Shown here piece by piece: positions 1 to 7,358 of a stretch of DNA of 64,000 nt. Position 1 is the first letter of the stretch. The number at the start of each line of letters is the position of its first letter. Below the pieces are notes generated by a model. That model ran no database searches. It was not told where the DNA came from and saw only the letters and a program-made list of their open reading frames with translations. This DNA comes from Myxococcales bacterium (GTDB lineage: Bacteria > Myxococcota_A > Polyangia > Palsa-1104 > JAEUJZ01), in assembly GCA_016794505.1 (NCBI GenBank), contig JAEUJZ010000104.1, positions 1 to 64,000 of the forward strand. The letters run 5' to 3'. The position numbers and the translations under genes are program-made.

Positions 1-282
1 AGAAGTGCAGCTTCTTTCGCGAGCGCTCGTGGACCGTCGCTAGACCGGGGCGGCGGGTGTGCCTGTGATCCCACCGTGATCCCTCCGTGTTCCCCGCTGC
101 GATCGGGTCGGTGATGCCAGCGACGAAAGCTGCCGGTGTCCATAATGGGGCCGTCGGATGTTCAAAGCGCGGACGAGGATTGCCTCTCGGCGTCTCCAGC
201 GCAGCCGGTTTGTTGCCGCAGCGTTCCGAAGCGACTCATCCAGGATGTGACGCACACGCAGGTCCCTGGATATGATCAGCGT

Positions 283-978
283 ATGGTCCTCTCAACCGTA
301 GTTCCCGACGCGATCTGGGTCAGCGAGCGAGCTGTGTGGTTCGCGGGTGTGCGTCTTCGCGCTCGTAGCACGGTGGTGCGACTTGCGGATCGGCGTCTGC
401 TGATCCACAGTCCGCCGCAGCCCAGCCGTGAGCTCTGCGACGCGCTCGATGCGCTCGGCCAGATCGCGTACTTGGTGGTGCCAAACTGCTTTCATCACCT
501 CGCCACCCCGGCGTTCGCCGCGAAGTATCCATCGGCGACCGTGGTGGGTCCAAGGTCCGCCGCCGCCAAGAACCCCGACCTAAAACTCCACCAAGAGCTC
601 CATGTGGACATCGTTCGCGCGGCCCTCCCCGAGTTCGCTGCGCTTGCGCTCGATGGCTGCCCCTTCCTCGATGAGACCGTGTTGTTCCATCGGCCGACCG
701 GCTCGCTGATCGGCGCAGACCTTGTTATCTCGGCCTGCGCCAAGGATCACTTCACATGGCGCTGGGCGGCACGGCTGACCGGGTGTTACGACCGAATCTG
801 CGTCCCGCCCGACGTACGCTCACGAACGCGGCCCAGCGCTGACCTCGCGCATGCGATCGATCGCATGACGAGCCTGCCGCTCGAACGCATCTTGGTCGCC
901 CACTGTGATCCGATCGTGGATCGCCCCGCGGCCCAGCTTGCCGAGGCCTGGCAGTTCGGTGGCGCGACCCGTCGCTGA
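283..978 (+). CDS. DUF4336 family protein (metallo-beta-lactamase-like fold, no metal site seen)
   Basis: The 231-residue product begins MVLSTVVPDAIWVSER and has the layout I know from the DUF4336 family: an N-terminal 'IWV..R.V.F.G.R...R.TVVRL' strand region, 'LLIHSPPQPSRELCDALDAL', then 'LVVPNCFHHLATPAFAAKYP' and a late 'FHRPTGSLIGADLV'. The family is distantly related to metallo-beta-lactamase folds, but the HxHxDH metal motif is absent, so no hydrolase activity should be assumed. The reading frame is open further upstream to an ATG at 136, but those 49 codons look non-coding and the homologous part begins at the ATG at 283. It stands alone: the next gene begins 118 bp downstream. Function unknown. 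Confidence 0.8.
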   Translation: MVLSTVVPDAIWVSERAVWFAGVRLRARSTVVRLADRRLLIHSPPQPSRELCDALDALGQIAYLVVPNCFHHLATPAFAAKYPSATVVGPRSAAAKNPDLKLHQELHVDIVRAALPEFAALALDGCPFLDETVLFHRPTGSLIGADLVISACAKDHFTWRWAARLTGCYDRICVPPDVRSRTRPSADLAHAIDRMTSLPLERILVAHCDPIVDRPAAQLAEAWQFGGATRR

Positions 979-1095
979 CCGATCGCAGGCCCCCAGCGTC
1001 GCGAACCACCTTGGCCACGGAACCACCGGTTGATGGGTCGACGCAGCCTTGATGATGTTCTGCACGACACGCCACAGACTAGCTAGAGTCGCGCC

Positions 1096-1557
1096 ATGCG
1101 TACGCTGCTTCTTGCGATCTGGGTCCTCGCCGGGTGTTCCAGTCGGTTTGCCAGCGTCACCTCTGGCGCCTATGACTGCACGGCCCTCGTCGCCACGAAC
1201 ACGTGCGGAGTACCGCTCGCAACAAGCATGAAGACGGTCGAGCTGTCCGGCGGCGGCACGGACGTGATCTCGCTCTCGGCTCCGACTTCGGCCGCGCTGA
1301 CGGCCGCGCCCGATGTTCCCTGGGGCACGGTGCAGTTCGGCGCCCAGATAGAGCCGCTCAGGTACCTGACAAGCGGCAACCTACGCTGCGGCAGTGCGAC
1401 GGCGATCCTGGGGACCCAAGCAGAGCTTACCGAGTTCGGCGGCGACTGGCTGCGCCTCACGGTGCTCCACCGCTACATCGGGGCTACGTCGTGCGTGCCG
1501 TCGGGTAGCGAGCCGTGCGAGCTGACATTCAACGTGACCTGCAGCCATCGCAACTGA
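1096..1557 (+). CDS. Small predicted lipoprotein, function unknown
   Basis: The 153-residue product starts MRTLLLAIWVLAGCSS, a short type II signal peptide with lipobox LAGC and lipidated Cys14. The mature part is about 140 residues, has several Cys (in CGVPL, LRCGSAT, TSCVPSGSEPCELTF, VTCSHRN) that could form disulfides, and is rich in Ser, Thr and Gly. I recognise no domain. It is followed within 4 bp by a strong compound hairpin and converges on the RRM gene. Export and lipidation are well supported by the sequence; the role is not known. Confidence 0.72.
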   Translation: MRTLLLAIWVLAGCSSRFASVTSGAYDCTALVATNTCGVPLATSMKTVELSGGGTDVISLSAPTSAALTAAPDVPWGTVQFGAQIEPLRYLTSGNLRCGSATAILGTQAELTEFGGDWLRLTVLHRYIGATSCVPSGSEPCELTFNVTCSHRN

Positions 1558-1560
1558 ACC

Positions 1561-1602
1561 GGGCGCGCAGGCGCTCGTCAAGGAAACGAGCCCGGCGCGC
1601 CC
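1561..1602 (+). terminator. Compound hairpin after the lipoprotein gene
   Basis: Directly after the stop codon an 8-bp outer stem (gggcgcgc at 1561-1568 with gcgcgccc at 1595-1602) encloses a 6-bp inner stem (gctcgt at 1573-1578 with acgagc at 1586-1591) and a 7-base loop. No T-run follows, so it may be a terminator without a U tract or a 3' stabilising structure. Confidence 0.5.
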
Positions 1603-1693
1603 TGGAAGCTGCCGTCTGCATGCGACGCAGGTGGGCAACCATCTGAGGCCCGATTTCAGGCACCGGGCCAAGAGAATGAGTACAGCGTCGCCT

Positions 1694-1738
1694 CGCCCGC
1701 TTGGTTTCTCGCCACGGCGAAAAGGGCACAAGCGGGCG
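1694..1738 (-). terminator. Long hairpin after the RRM gene
   Basis: A perfect 10-bp stem (cgcccgcttg at 1694-1703 with caagcgggcg at 1729-1738) lies 11 bases past the stop codon of the - strand RRM gene. Its loop contains a second 5-bp stem (tcgcc/ggcga, 1709-1720). There is no clear T-run on the - strand, so termination is inferred from position and stem strength only. Confidence 0.45.
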
Positions 1739-1749
1739 GGCGCGAAGCG

Positions 1750-2085
1750 CTAGTACCGACGGGAACGACCGCCGCCACCACCACCGCCACCGCCGCGTCC
1801 GCCGCCAAAGCCACCGCCGCCACCACCACCGCGGTCCTCGCGGGGGCGGGCTTCATTGACGGTCAGCGAGCGGCCTTCGTGCTGCTTGCCGTCCAAGCCG
1901 GCAATCGCGGCCTGAGCCTCTTGGTCCGATGCCATCTCGACGAAGGCGAACCCCTTGCTGCGGCCGGTATCGCGGTCTTCGATGATCTGCACGTTTGCCA
2001 CGCCACCAAACTGCGCGAATAGATCGCCCAAGTCAGCGCCCGTTACCTGATAGCCCAAGTTTCCAACATATAGCTTCTTACCCAC
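1750..2085 (-). CDS. RRM-type RNA-binding protein with Gly-rich tail
   Basis: The 111-residue protein is one RNA recognition motif followed by a Gly/Arg-rich tail. RNP2 is KLYVGNL near residue 4 and RNP1 is KGFAFVEM near residue 45; the last 30 residues are mostly Gly with 'GGGRSRRY' at the end. This is the layout of the small single-RRM proteins of cyanobacteria and myxobacteria, which bind single-stranded RNA and are often cold-responsive (family knowledge, not shown here). I choose the GTG at 2085: it gives VGKKLYVGN at the N-terminus and has an AGGAGA Shine-Dalgarno 5 bases upstream. A longer frame to 2160 exists but has no such site. A 9-1-9 palindrome lies just upstream, and a small basic-protein gene precedes it in the same direction. 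Confidence 0.88.
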   Translation of the reverse strand: MGKKLYVGNLGYQVTGADLGDLFAQFGGVANVQIIEDRDTGRSKGFAFVEMASDQEAQAAIAGLDGKQHEGRSLTVNEARPREDRGGGGGGGFGGGRGGGGGGGGGRSRRY

Positions 2086-2098
2086 TTGATTCTCCTGT

Positions 2099-2117
2099 AC
2101 CCACCACTGTGGTGGGT
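2099..2117 (-). promoter_or_regulatory. Perfect 9-1-9 palindrome in the RRM leader
   Basis: acccaccac at 2099-2107, one base, then gtggtgggt at 2109-2117. On the - strand it ends only 4 bases before the Shine-Dalgarno sequence of the RRM gene. As DNA it could be an operator; as RNA the outer 7 bp could form a hairpin that masks or exposes the ribosome site. Role inferred. Confidence 0.45.
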
Positions 2118-2189
2118 GATGTCTTGGCTGTGCAGTGTTCGCGAATGCAAGGACGCGCACGGACCAAGCTGGCGCAGCCGGTTGGCTGC

Positions 2190-2390
2190 CTACTCTTCGC
2201 GCAGGGGCTGAGGACCCGGCACGATTCCTTCTAGATCAGGATCAACGTCGTTTGCGTCGTCGGATCCTGACGAAGAAGTCGATTTTTCAATGCGACGCTG
2301 AGCGCGCCGCTCCTGTTTTTCTTGATTCTTGTCGCGTCGTTGTTGTTCACGCAAACGCTTTGCCTGGGTGGCCTTATTGGGTCTGGGAAT
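2190..2390 (-). CDS. Small highly charged protein, apparent AUU start
   Basis: A 66-codon frame encodes, if the first codon is read as Met, MPRPNKATQAKRLREQQRRD followed by more charged helix (KNQEKQERRAQRRIEK) and an acidic tail with DVDPDLEGIVPGPQPLREE. Such proteins (basic coiled helix, then DPDLEGI-PGPQP) look familiar from myxobacterial and proteobacterial genomes as an uncharacterised family; I recall no function. An in-frame TAA lies 7 codons before the first Pro, and the only codon between the two at the right distance from a Shine-Dalgarno site is ATT at 2388-2390. The first ordinary alternative is a TTG inside the helix (codon 13), without a good site. The gene precedes the RRM gene in the same direction with a 104-bp gap, so they may be co-transcribed. 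Confidence 0.65.
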   Translation of the reverse strand: MPRPNKATQAKRLREQQRRDKNQEKQERRAQRRIEKSTSSSGSDDANDVDPDLEGIVPGPQPLREE

Positions 2391-2395
2391 TGGCG

Positions 2396-2403
2396 CCTCT
2401 CTT
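2396..2403 (-). promoter_or_regulatory. Shine-Dalgarno site that points to an ATT start
   Basis: On the - strand the bases AAGAGAGG are followed by CGCCA and then ATT CCC AGA CCC. The 5-base spacing to ATT is ideal, and no ATG, GTG or TTG is available between the upstream in-frame stop and codon 13. This site is the reason for the non-standard start chosen. Confidence 0.5.
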
Positions 2404-3094
2404 GCGTCTTAAAGCTTCAGCTCATTCCGCTACCATGCAAGACAGCCGACTCGGTATTTTGGCATGTTTGCTTTGGCTGGATCCACACAGCGGCCACCTG
2501 CCGAGAATCCCCGACGGGAAGATGCAGCGGGCATGACAACAGGTTGCGATGCGGACAGGGGATGTTTTGTGAGGAGGGAAGGGCTGGATATGTCTACCAC
2601 CAACCGCCAGATCAGTAGCCGTTCTGTGAAGTTACTTTCTGCGCTCGAAGTACGGGGACCCTACAGGAGCCACTTTGAAACGCCTAGACATATCTCAAAT
2701 TATTTTGCGTTCCCGAAGCTGAGATCGATCGCCGCAGCGGGTCTCGCAGCGTGCTGCCACACCCAGCGCGGATCGCGATCGTCTTTGCTTGCTCAGAAAA
2801 AGGCGCACGACCAGCTCGGCTCTAGGTGGCCCCGCGGGCCGGCATGCATGGGGGTCACCTCGCGCCGTCGAGGGACGCATCACCGTCCCATTTCGGCCAA
2901 AGCCATACAGATTGGCGATTATTTTCCATAATTTTCTTGCACAGATATTTTTTATCTTAACAGATAATCACAAATATCTGCTCATTGCATGAGCAACAAT
3001 AAAATAACATTACTATCCAAGTAGAGTTTCTTTATTGCGCCTGGCCAGGCAGCACGGCCGCGACGCCTGCCGGACTGCACGGCCGCGTCGATGC
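2404..3094. other. Gene-poor stretch with an AT-rich island
   Basis: About 690 bp without a gene I can support. A + strand frame from the ATG at 2590 to 2931 has an AGGAGG 12 bases upstream but its product resembles nothing and has no coding-like composition. The right part (about 2905-3030) is sharply AT-rich against the GC-rich surroundings and carries three stacked palindromes, listed separately. The end near 3050-3090 holds short repeated GC words (gcacggccgcg twice). Confidence 0.5.
2942..2994. repeat. Three stacked inverted repeats in an AT island
   Basis: Outer pair cagatattt (2942-2950) and aaatatctg (2972-2980) encloses a second pair ttatct (2952-2957) and agataa (2962-2967) around the loop taac. 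Immediately after comes gctcat-tgc-atgagc (2980-2994). Together they could form a long hairpin or cruciform plus a small one. This could be a protein-binding locus or the scar of an inserted element; nothing in the bases decides between these. Confidence 0.6.
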
Positions 3095-3532
3095 CTATCT
3101 GCCGAGTGGGTCCGGCAGTCCCTGCTCTCGGGCTAGCTCGCGAACGCAGCGCTCGACCGCCTGACGCTGGTCGCCGCTGAGCTTGACGTAGTCGTAGGCC
3201 TGGTCGACATCACGCGTCAGAAATACCCGGATCTGGCTTGGAATGAACCAGCGCAGGGCTCCCACCGTGCGAACCACCAGCAGCGACGGGGTTACTACCG
3301 CGAGCGGCGGCAGCTTGGGCTGCTGCTTCCAGAACTGCGAGGCCTGGCTGCGCTGCGCTCGGCTCAGCTCTCCATGGGGAGCGAACACCAGCACGCCGTC
3401 GATGAGCTCGATCCGGCGCCCGATGTCGGCCAGATACTCTCGCCACTCGTCATCGCTAGGCGGCCCCGGTCGATGCACTGCAATGTGAATCCGTCGTACC
3501 AACCGATATTCGAAGGTCTTGGCGGGACTCAT
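3095..3532 (-). CDS. Small hypothetical protein, possibly STAS/SpoIIAA-like
   Basis: The 145-residue product starts MSPAKTFEYRLVRRIHIAVH and reads 'HRPGPPSDDEWREYLADI', 'LIDGVLVFAPHGELSRAQR', 'FWKQQPKLPPLAVVTPSLLV' and a C-terminal helix pair. The alternation of short strands and helices and the 'PP.DDEW..YL' element remind me of small myxobacterial STAS/SpoIIAA-like proteins, but I cannot confirm this. There is no signal peptide or membrane segment. The start at 3532 is preferred because the upstream part of the frame (to 3634) is poor in coding character; no good ribosome site is visible for either. Single gene, flanked by gene-poor DNA. Confidence 0.55.
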   Translation of the reverse strand: MSPAKTFEYRLVRRIHIAVHRPGPPSDDEWREYLADIGRRIELIDGVLVFAPHGELSRAQRSQASQFWKQQPKLPPLAVVTPSLLVVRTVGALRWFIPSQIRVFLTRDVDQAYDYVKLSGDQRQAVERCVRELAREQGLPDPLGR

Positions 3533-4178
3533 CCTTGAATCATCGCATACGTGATCGCGGATCCGAGAGGCGACGGGATCCGCGGCGGCGCTGGGTTTGT
3601 TGTACTCGCCACCGTGCCGCAATACATCGCCCACGAAGCGGCTTGCTTACGTGTCCAGAGCCGATCCGCGCCAAGCACGCCGTACGCCGACACCTGCGCG
3701 CCGCCTGAACCGCCGAGAGCTTGCAATCCCGACCGCTCTATCGTGCAACCCAATATCCCTTCGCTCGATTTTATGTTGATAATATATCTTCCATTAAACA
3801 AGCGATAAGCACGCAGCTTATCCCGCTGTACGTTCAAGCTCATTCACTCGGTGGCTGGCTCCCCCCGCGCTGACCCGAGCGTATTCGATGGCGGTTTTAT
3901 TGGTCTGTATATGGGCATGTTCTCGCATATCAGAATTATTAAATAAAAGAGGGATTCTTGCTGGACGCGGGTTGCTTGATCAACCTCGCCGTTGCCGAGT
4001 GGGCGAGGCGCCGGAAGCGTCGTGCCGTATCGCGGGCGGTCTGTGTCCTGCTCAGCACAGGCTGAGCAGATCGCGTGGGTCGAGCCAGGCCGCAGAGCGA
4101 GCCCGCCTAAGTTGCGGCCTATCTTGCGCTATCTGAAATGTGCGTCGCGTTCGGCTGATCTTTGCGAAGATTTCTTGA
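3533..4178. other. Gene-poor stretch with a hairpin and AT-rich patches
   Basis: About 645 bp without a supportable gene. It contains a 7-bp hairpin (gataagc-acgca-gcttatc, 3804-3822) next to AT-rich DNA (about 3765-3800 and 3885-3960). The second AT patch could hold the promoter for the lipoprotein gene at 4179, which would then have a leader of roughly 200 bases. Short frames on both strands (for example 3529-3843 on the - strand) have no recognisable product. Confidence 0.45.
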
Positions 4179-5819
4179 ATGAAAACACGACTCACCCTGG
4201 CTGGAATCTTGGCGCTGTGTGCGTGTCAGGCGGGCCCTACGGGCGGGCCCGATGGCCCCGGCAACGGCTGCACCACGGACATCACCGCCTGCGCCCACAG
4301 CGACGGCTGCTGCCCTGCCGGCTGCGATGCCAGCAGCGACAACGACTGCTCGCAGAGCTGCGGCAACGGCGTCCTCGACAAGAACGAGACCTGCGATCCA
4401 CAGGGCAGCTGTCCGCAGACCTGCAGTGATGCCGATGTCTGCACTGCCGACGTCATGACGGGCAGCGCGGCGAACTGCAACGTTGCTTGCAGCCACAGCC
4501 CGATCACAAGCTGCGCCCCGCAAGATGGCTGCTGTCCCGCTGGCTGCAGCAATGCCAATGACTCAGACTGCCCGCCACCTCCGGGCACGGCGCTGGCAGA
4601 TCGGCTGCAGGTTTCGACGGTGACCGCCGCCGCGGGTGTGATCTCTGGCGTCTCGAACTATCGCATCTGGGGTTCCAGCAGCTTGGGCGTCGGTCCGGTC
4701 TATACCGTTCCCTTTGCGGACTGCGGCACCTTGGTCGCGTACACCACGGGAACGGTCGCGGCTCCACGGGCTCGCGTCGCGCGCTTGGATCCGCAAGACA
4801 AGCTGGTGACGACCTATGACCTGGGAGCGTTTACGGTGCGCGGTTTGGCCGCCGAGCCGGATGGCCACTTCGCGGTGCTGCTGTGGGATCAGTCGACCAA
4901 CCCCAAGTCGCTCAAGGTGTCGCGCTTTGACGCCAGGGGCGCAGCCGGTTGGTCGACTTCACTCAACGACACGCTGGCAGCGCCAACCGACTTCGGCATC
5001 GGCGAGAGCCGCTTGGAGTTCGGCGGCGGCAGGTACGGCGCCTATTTCCACGTGCATGGCATCTCGGGCTTTGCCAACGGGCACGAAGGCGACGCTCTGC
5101 ACTGGCTCGATGCGGCCACCGGCAATCGCACGCTGGGCTGGAACTGGGGCTGTTCCCACTCGATGAGCGAGCTCTTGCGCTTCAGCCCGGCTGCCAACGC
5201 CATGCTCGCCGTCTGCGTGACCGACTGCTATCCCGGCACCAGTGGAACCAACTTCGCGACCGATGCCATCGGCGGTCTGTATCTGGAAAAAGCCACCAAG
5301 GTTCGCGACTTCAACGGCGCCTGCAATGGCAGCGTCGCCGCCGAGCTAGGCAGTGCAGCCGTCGGAGCGACGGGCTGGAAGCTGGTCTTTAATGGCCATC
5401 GCAACGCTGCCACCAATGGTCAGTCTTCGTACAACCCGTCGACGATGAACCAGGACATTGGCTTTGTCAGCGTCGGAAACAACAAGATGCCGGGCAGCAT
5501 CGTCTGGCTGACTTCGACATCTGGCAACGAAGCCAACTCGTCGATCGCGCGCTGGCAGCCGATGGGCGACTCCAGCGAACAGTATGTCGTCGGTTGGAGC
5601 AGCGGCAGCACGTTCCGTCTGTCCCGCGTATCCGGCACCGGCACCTTCCTGGAAAATCCCGTCGACCTGAGCACGGCCAAGTGGGGACATCGCGACGATC
5701 CCTTCCGCACGCACCTAAACGGCGACATTGTCTGGGCTTGGTTCGACGCGGCGGGCTCGACGAATCTGAAGTTCGCTCGCCTGCGCTCGGGCGGCAGCGC
5801 TACCTGCGCCAAGCTCTAG
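4179..5819 (+). CDS. Large lipoprotein with myxobacterial Cys-rich repeats
   Basis: The 546-residue product begins MKTRLTLAGILALCACQAGP: a type II signal peptide with lipobox LCAC and lipidated Cys16. Residues 30-135 are Cys-rich, with two similar units CAHSDGCCPAGCDASSDNDC (38-57) and CAPQDGCCPAGCSNANDSDC (112-131) and between them CGNGVLDKNETCD (61-73), which resembles the Cys-rich repeats (DUF4215-like) of many secreted myxobacterial proteins. The remaining 400 residues are rich in Gly, Ser, Trp and Asn with repeated short strand-like segments, suggesting a beta-rich surface domain, but I recognise no named fold. It should sit in the outer membrane or at the cell surface. No catalytic motif is visible. 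It converges on the kinase gene. Confidence 0.82.
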   Translation: MKTRLTLAGILALCACQAGPTGGPDGPGNGCTTDITACAHSDGCCPAGCDASSDNDCSQSCGNGVLDKNETCDPQGSCPQTCSDADVCTADVMTGSAANCNVACSHSPITSCAPQDGCCPAGCSNANDSDCPPPPGTALADRLQVSTVTAAAGVISGVSNYRIWGSSSLGVGPVYTVPFADCGTLVAYTTGTVAAPRARVARLDPQDKLVTTYDLGAFTVRGLAAEPDGHFAVLLWDQSTNPKSLKVSRFDARGAAGWSTSLNDTLAAPTDFGIGESRLEFGGGRYGAYFHVHGISGFANGHEGDALHWLDAATGNRTLGWNWGCSHSMSELLRFSPAANAMLAVCVTDCYPGTSGTNFATDAIGGLYLEKATKVRDFNGACNGSVAAELGSAAVGATGWKLVFNGHRNAATNGQSSYNPSTMNQDIGFVSVGNNKMPGSIVWLTSTSGNEANSSIARWQPMGDSSEQYVVGWSSGSTFRLSRVSGTGTFLENPVDLSTAKWGHRDDPFRTHLNGDIVWAWFDAAGSTNLKFARLRSGGSATCAKL

Positions 5820-5827
5820 CCTGCGTT

Positions 5828-5867
5828 CCGCTGCGGACCTCGGTCGAAAAGCGGCGGTACGCAGCGG
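5828..5867. terminator. Hairpin between convergent genes
   Basis: An 8-bp stem, ccgctgcg (5828-5835) with cgcagcgg (5860-5867), lies between the stop of the lipoprotein and the stop of the - strand kinase-like gene. It could end transcripts from either side. No T-run is seen, so this is a positional inference. Confidence 0.35.
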
Positions 5868-5888
5868 CGTGGCCACGAGCGTGATCGG

Positions 5889-7358
5889 CTACTTGCGTCG
5901 CGCCGGAGGTCCGGGCTTGGATGCTGGCTTGGCGACGGGGGCTTTGCTCGACACCGGGCTGCTTGGACGCGCACCCGCCGGGTGTGGCGCGACGCTGGGG
6001 GTCGGGGATGTGGCAACGCCAGGGCCGAGCGGCACGGGGCTAGGGCTTTTCGCAGCGCCGACGCCCAGATCCTGCGGACTGCGCGCAGCTTGCACGAGGG
6101 TCGGGTCCGGGCCAGGTCGACGCAGGTGAAGTAGCAGCGCGATGATCAAGGACACTCCGGCAGCCGCACTGCCTGCGAGCAGCCAGCGCCGTCGACGGGG
6201 TGAAGCGGCCCGCTTGGTGGTTTGTCCCAGGCTGGCATCCAGGGTGGAGTCCGTGGGGCTGGCGCGCTGGGGCGCAGGGGCAAACGCCAGAGCCTGCGTG
6301 GCCTCCGCGGTGGCGCGATCCGCTGCAAGCTGAGAGTCGTCGGCGGCAGGCAGAGCAGGCGGAGCCGATGGAACCGGCGGCAGAGAGCGCGACGATGCCC
6401 CAGCGTCCATGGCCTGGAGCCGCTCGGCAACCTCCGTCATCGTCGGACGATCGGCAGCGGCCTTCTGCAACATCTGAGCGATGAGCTTGCACAGAGCGTC
6501 GGGCGCACCGGGCGCAAGCTGCGACAGCTCAGGGGGCGGCATATCCAGGTGCATGCTGACCAGCCCGATCTCGCCATCGGGCGAGACAAACGGCGGCCGA
6601 CTGGCCAGCAGGTGAAAGAGCATCGCCCCCAGCGAGTACACATCGCTTTGGCCATCGACATGGGCCGCCGAGCGGATCTGTTCCGGCGAGATATACGCCA
6701 TCGTGCCCATGAGCTGCCCGGTGCGGGTCTGGCCTCGCTCGGTCGCCAGCTTGGCGATACCAAAGTCGAGGACCTTGACGCGCTCGCCACCTGGCCCGGC
6801 GGGGTCGGAAACGATCATGACGTTGGACGGCTTGATATCGCGATGCACAACTCCCTTGCTGTGCGCGGCGCTTAGAGTCGAAGCCATCTGCCAACCAACG
6901 CGGATGGCTTGCTCGGGCGATAGGCGCTTGCCACTGCGGCGGGCCCGCGCTGAAAGCGTCTCGCCCTCCAGAAGCTCCATCACCAGGAACAATCCACCGT
7001 CGGGTAGCTCACCCAGATCAGAGATCTGCACAATGCCCGGATGATTGATCGCATTCACCGCACGAGCTTCGTTGAAGAAGCGGGCGACGACGGGGAATAG
7101 CTTCTCTTTCTTCCCCAAAAGCCTTCCTGCGACGGCAGAGACAGGGAAAGGCTGGTAGCAGCCCCCCGTCGCGGATAGCAGGCGCTGGTGGGATCGACTT
7201 CGCCGGCAAGGCCGCACGGAACTGATCGAGAACGTTGGCGCGGTCTGACCGAATGATCCAATTCTCGATATGATCAATCGTGCATCAAGGACACGCTGGC
7301 GCGTCAGGGCGTCCTGCGAGGACCGTTCGGAGTCCTTTTTCTCATCGTTGGGAAGCAC
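5889..7358 (-). CDS. Ser/Thr kinase-like protein lacking the ATP-binding N-lobe
   Basis: From the most upstream possible start (GTG, 7358) the frame gives 489 residues. The kinase C-lobe is intact: alpha-C-like FFNEARA with Glu97, hinge VMELLEGE, catalytic loop HRDIKPSNV (Asp174), DFG at 198-200, SPEQ at 224-227 and the C-terminal 'ADRPTM' element. A Pro/Ala-rich linker, a single membrane helix (about 392-412, LLAGSAAAGVSLIIALLL) and a Pro-rich tail follow, the layout of membrane-anchored myxobacterial kinases. What should precede 'RFFNEA', the Gly-rich loop and the VAIK lysine, is missing in all three - strand frames between 7090 and 7300. The gene has therefore lost or exchanged its N-lobe, or a rearrangement lies here. 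It may be a pseudokinase or a pseudogene. The true start is unclear. Confidence 0.72.
   Translation of the reverse strand: MLPNDEKKDSERSSQDALTRQRVLDARLIISRIGSFGQTAPTFSISSVRPCRRSRSHQRLLSATGGCYQPFPVSAVAGRLLGKKEKLFPVVARFFNEARAVNAINHPGIVQISDLGELPDGGLFLVMELLEGETLSARARRSGKRLSPEQAIRVGWQMASTLSAAHSKGVVHRDIKPSNVMIVSDPAGPGGERVKVLDFGIAKLATERGQTRTGQLMGTMAYISPEQIRSAAHVDGQSDVYSLGAMLFHLLASRPPFVSPDGEIGLVSMHLDMPPPELSQLAPGAPDALCKLIAQMLQKAAADRPTMTEVAERLQAMDAGASSRSLPPVPSAPPALPAADDSQLAADRATAEATQALAFAPAPQRASPTDSTLDASLGQTTKRAASPRRRRWLLAGSAAAGVSLIIALLLHLRRPGPDPTLVQAARSPQDLGVGAAKSPSPVPLGPGVATSPTPSVAPHPAGARPSSPVSSKAPVAKPASKPGPPARRK

Noticed and set aside
283..978. Active metallo-beta-lactamase
   Set aside because: No HxHxDH motif or other metal ligands of that superfamily; only the DUF4336-type fold is suggested.
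2590..2931. Possible 113-residue + strand gene with an upstream AGGAGG
   Set aside because: Spacing to the ATG is 12 bases, the product resembles nothing and the composition is not coding-like.
3529..3843. 104-codon - strand frame
   Set aside because: It begins in AT-rich DNA, overlaps the start of the better-supported gene at 3095-3532 and has no recognisable product.
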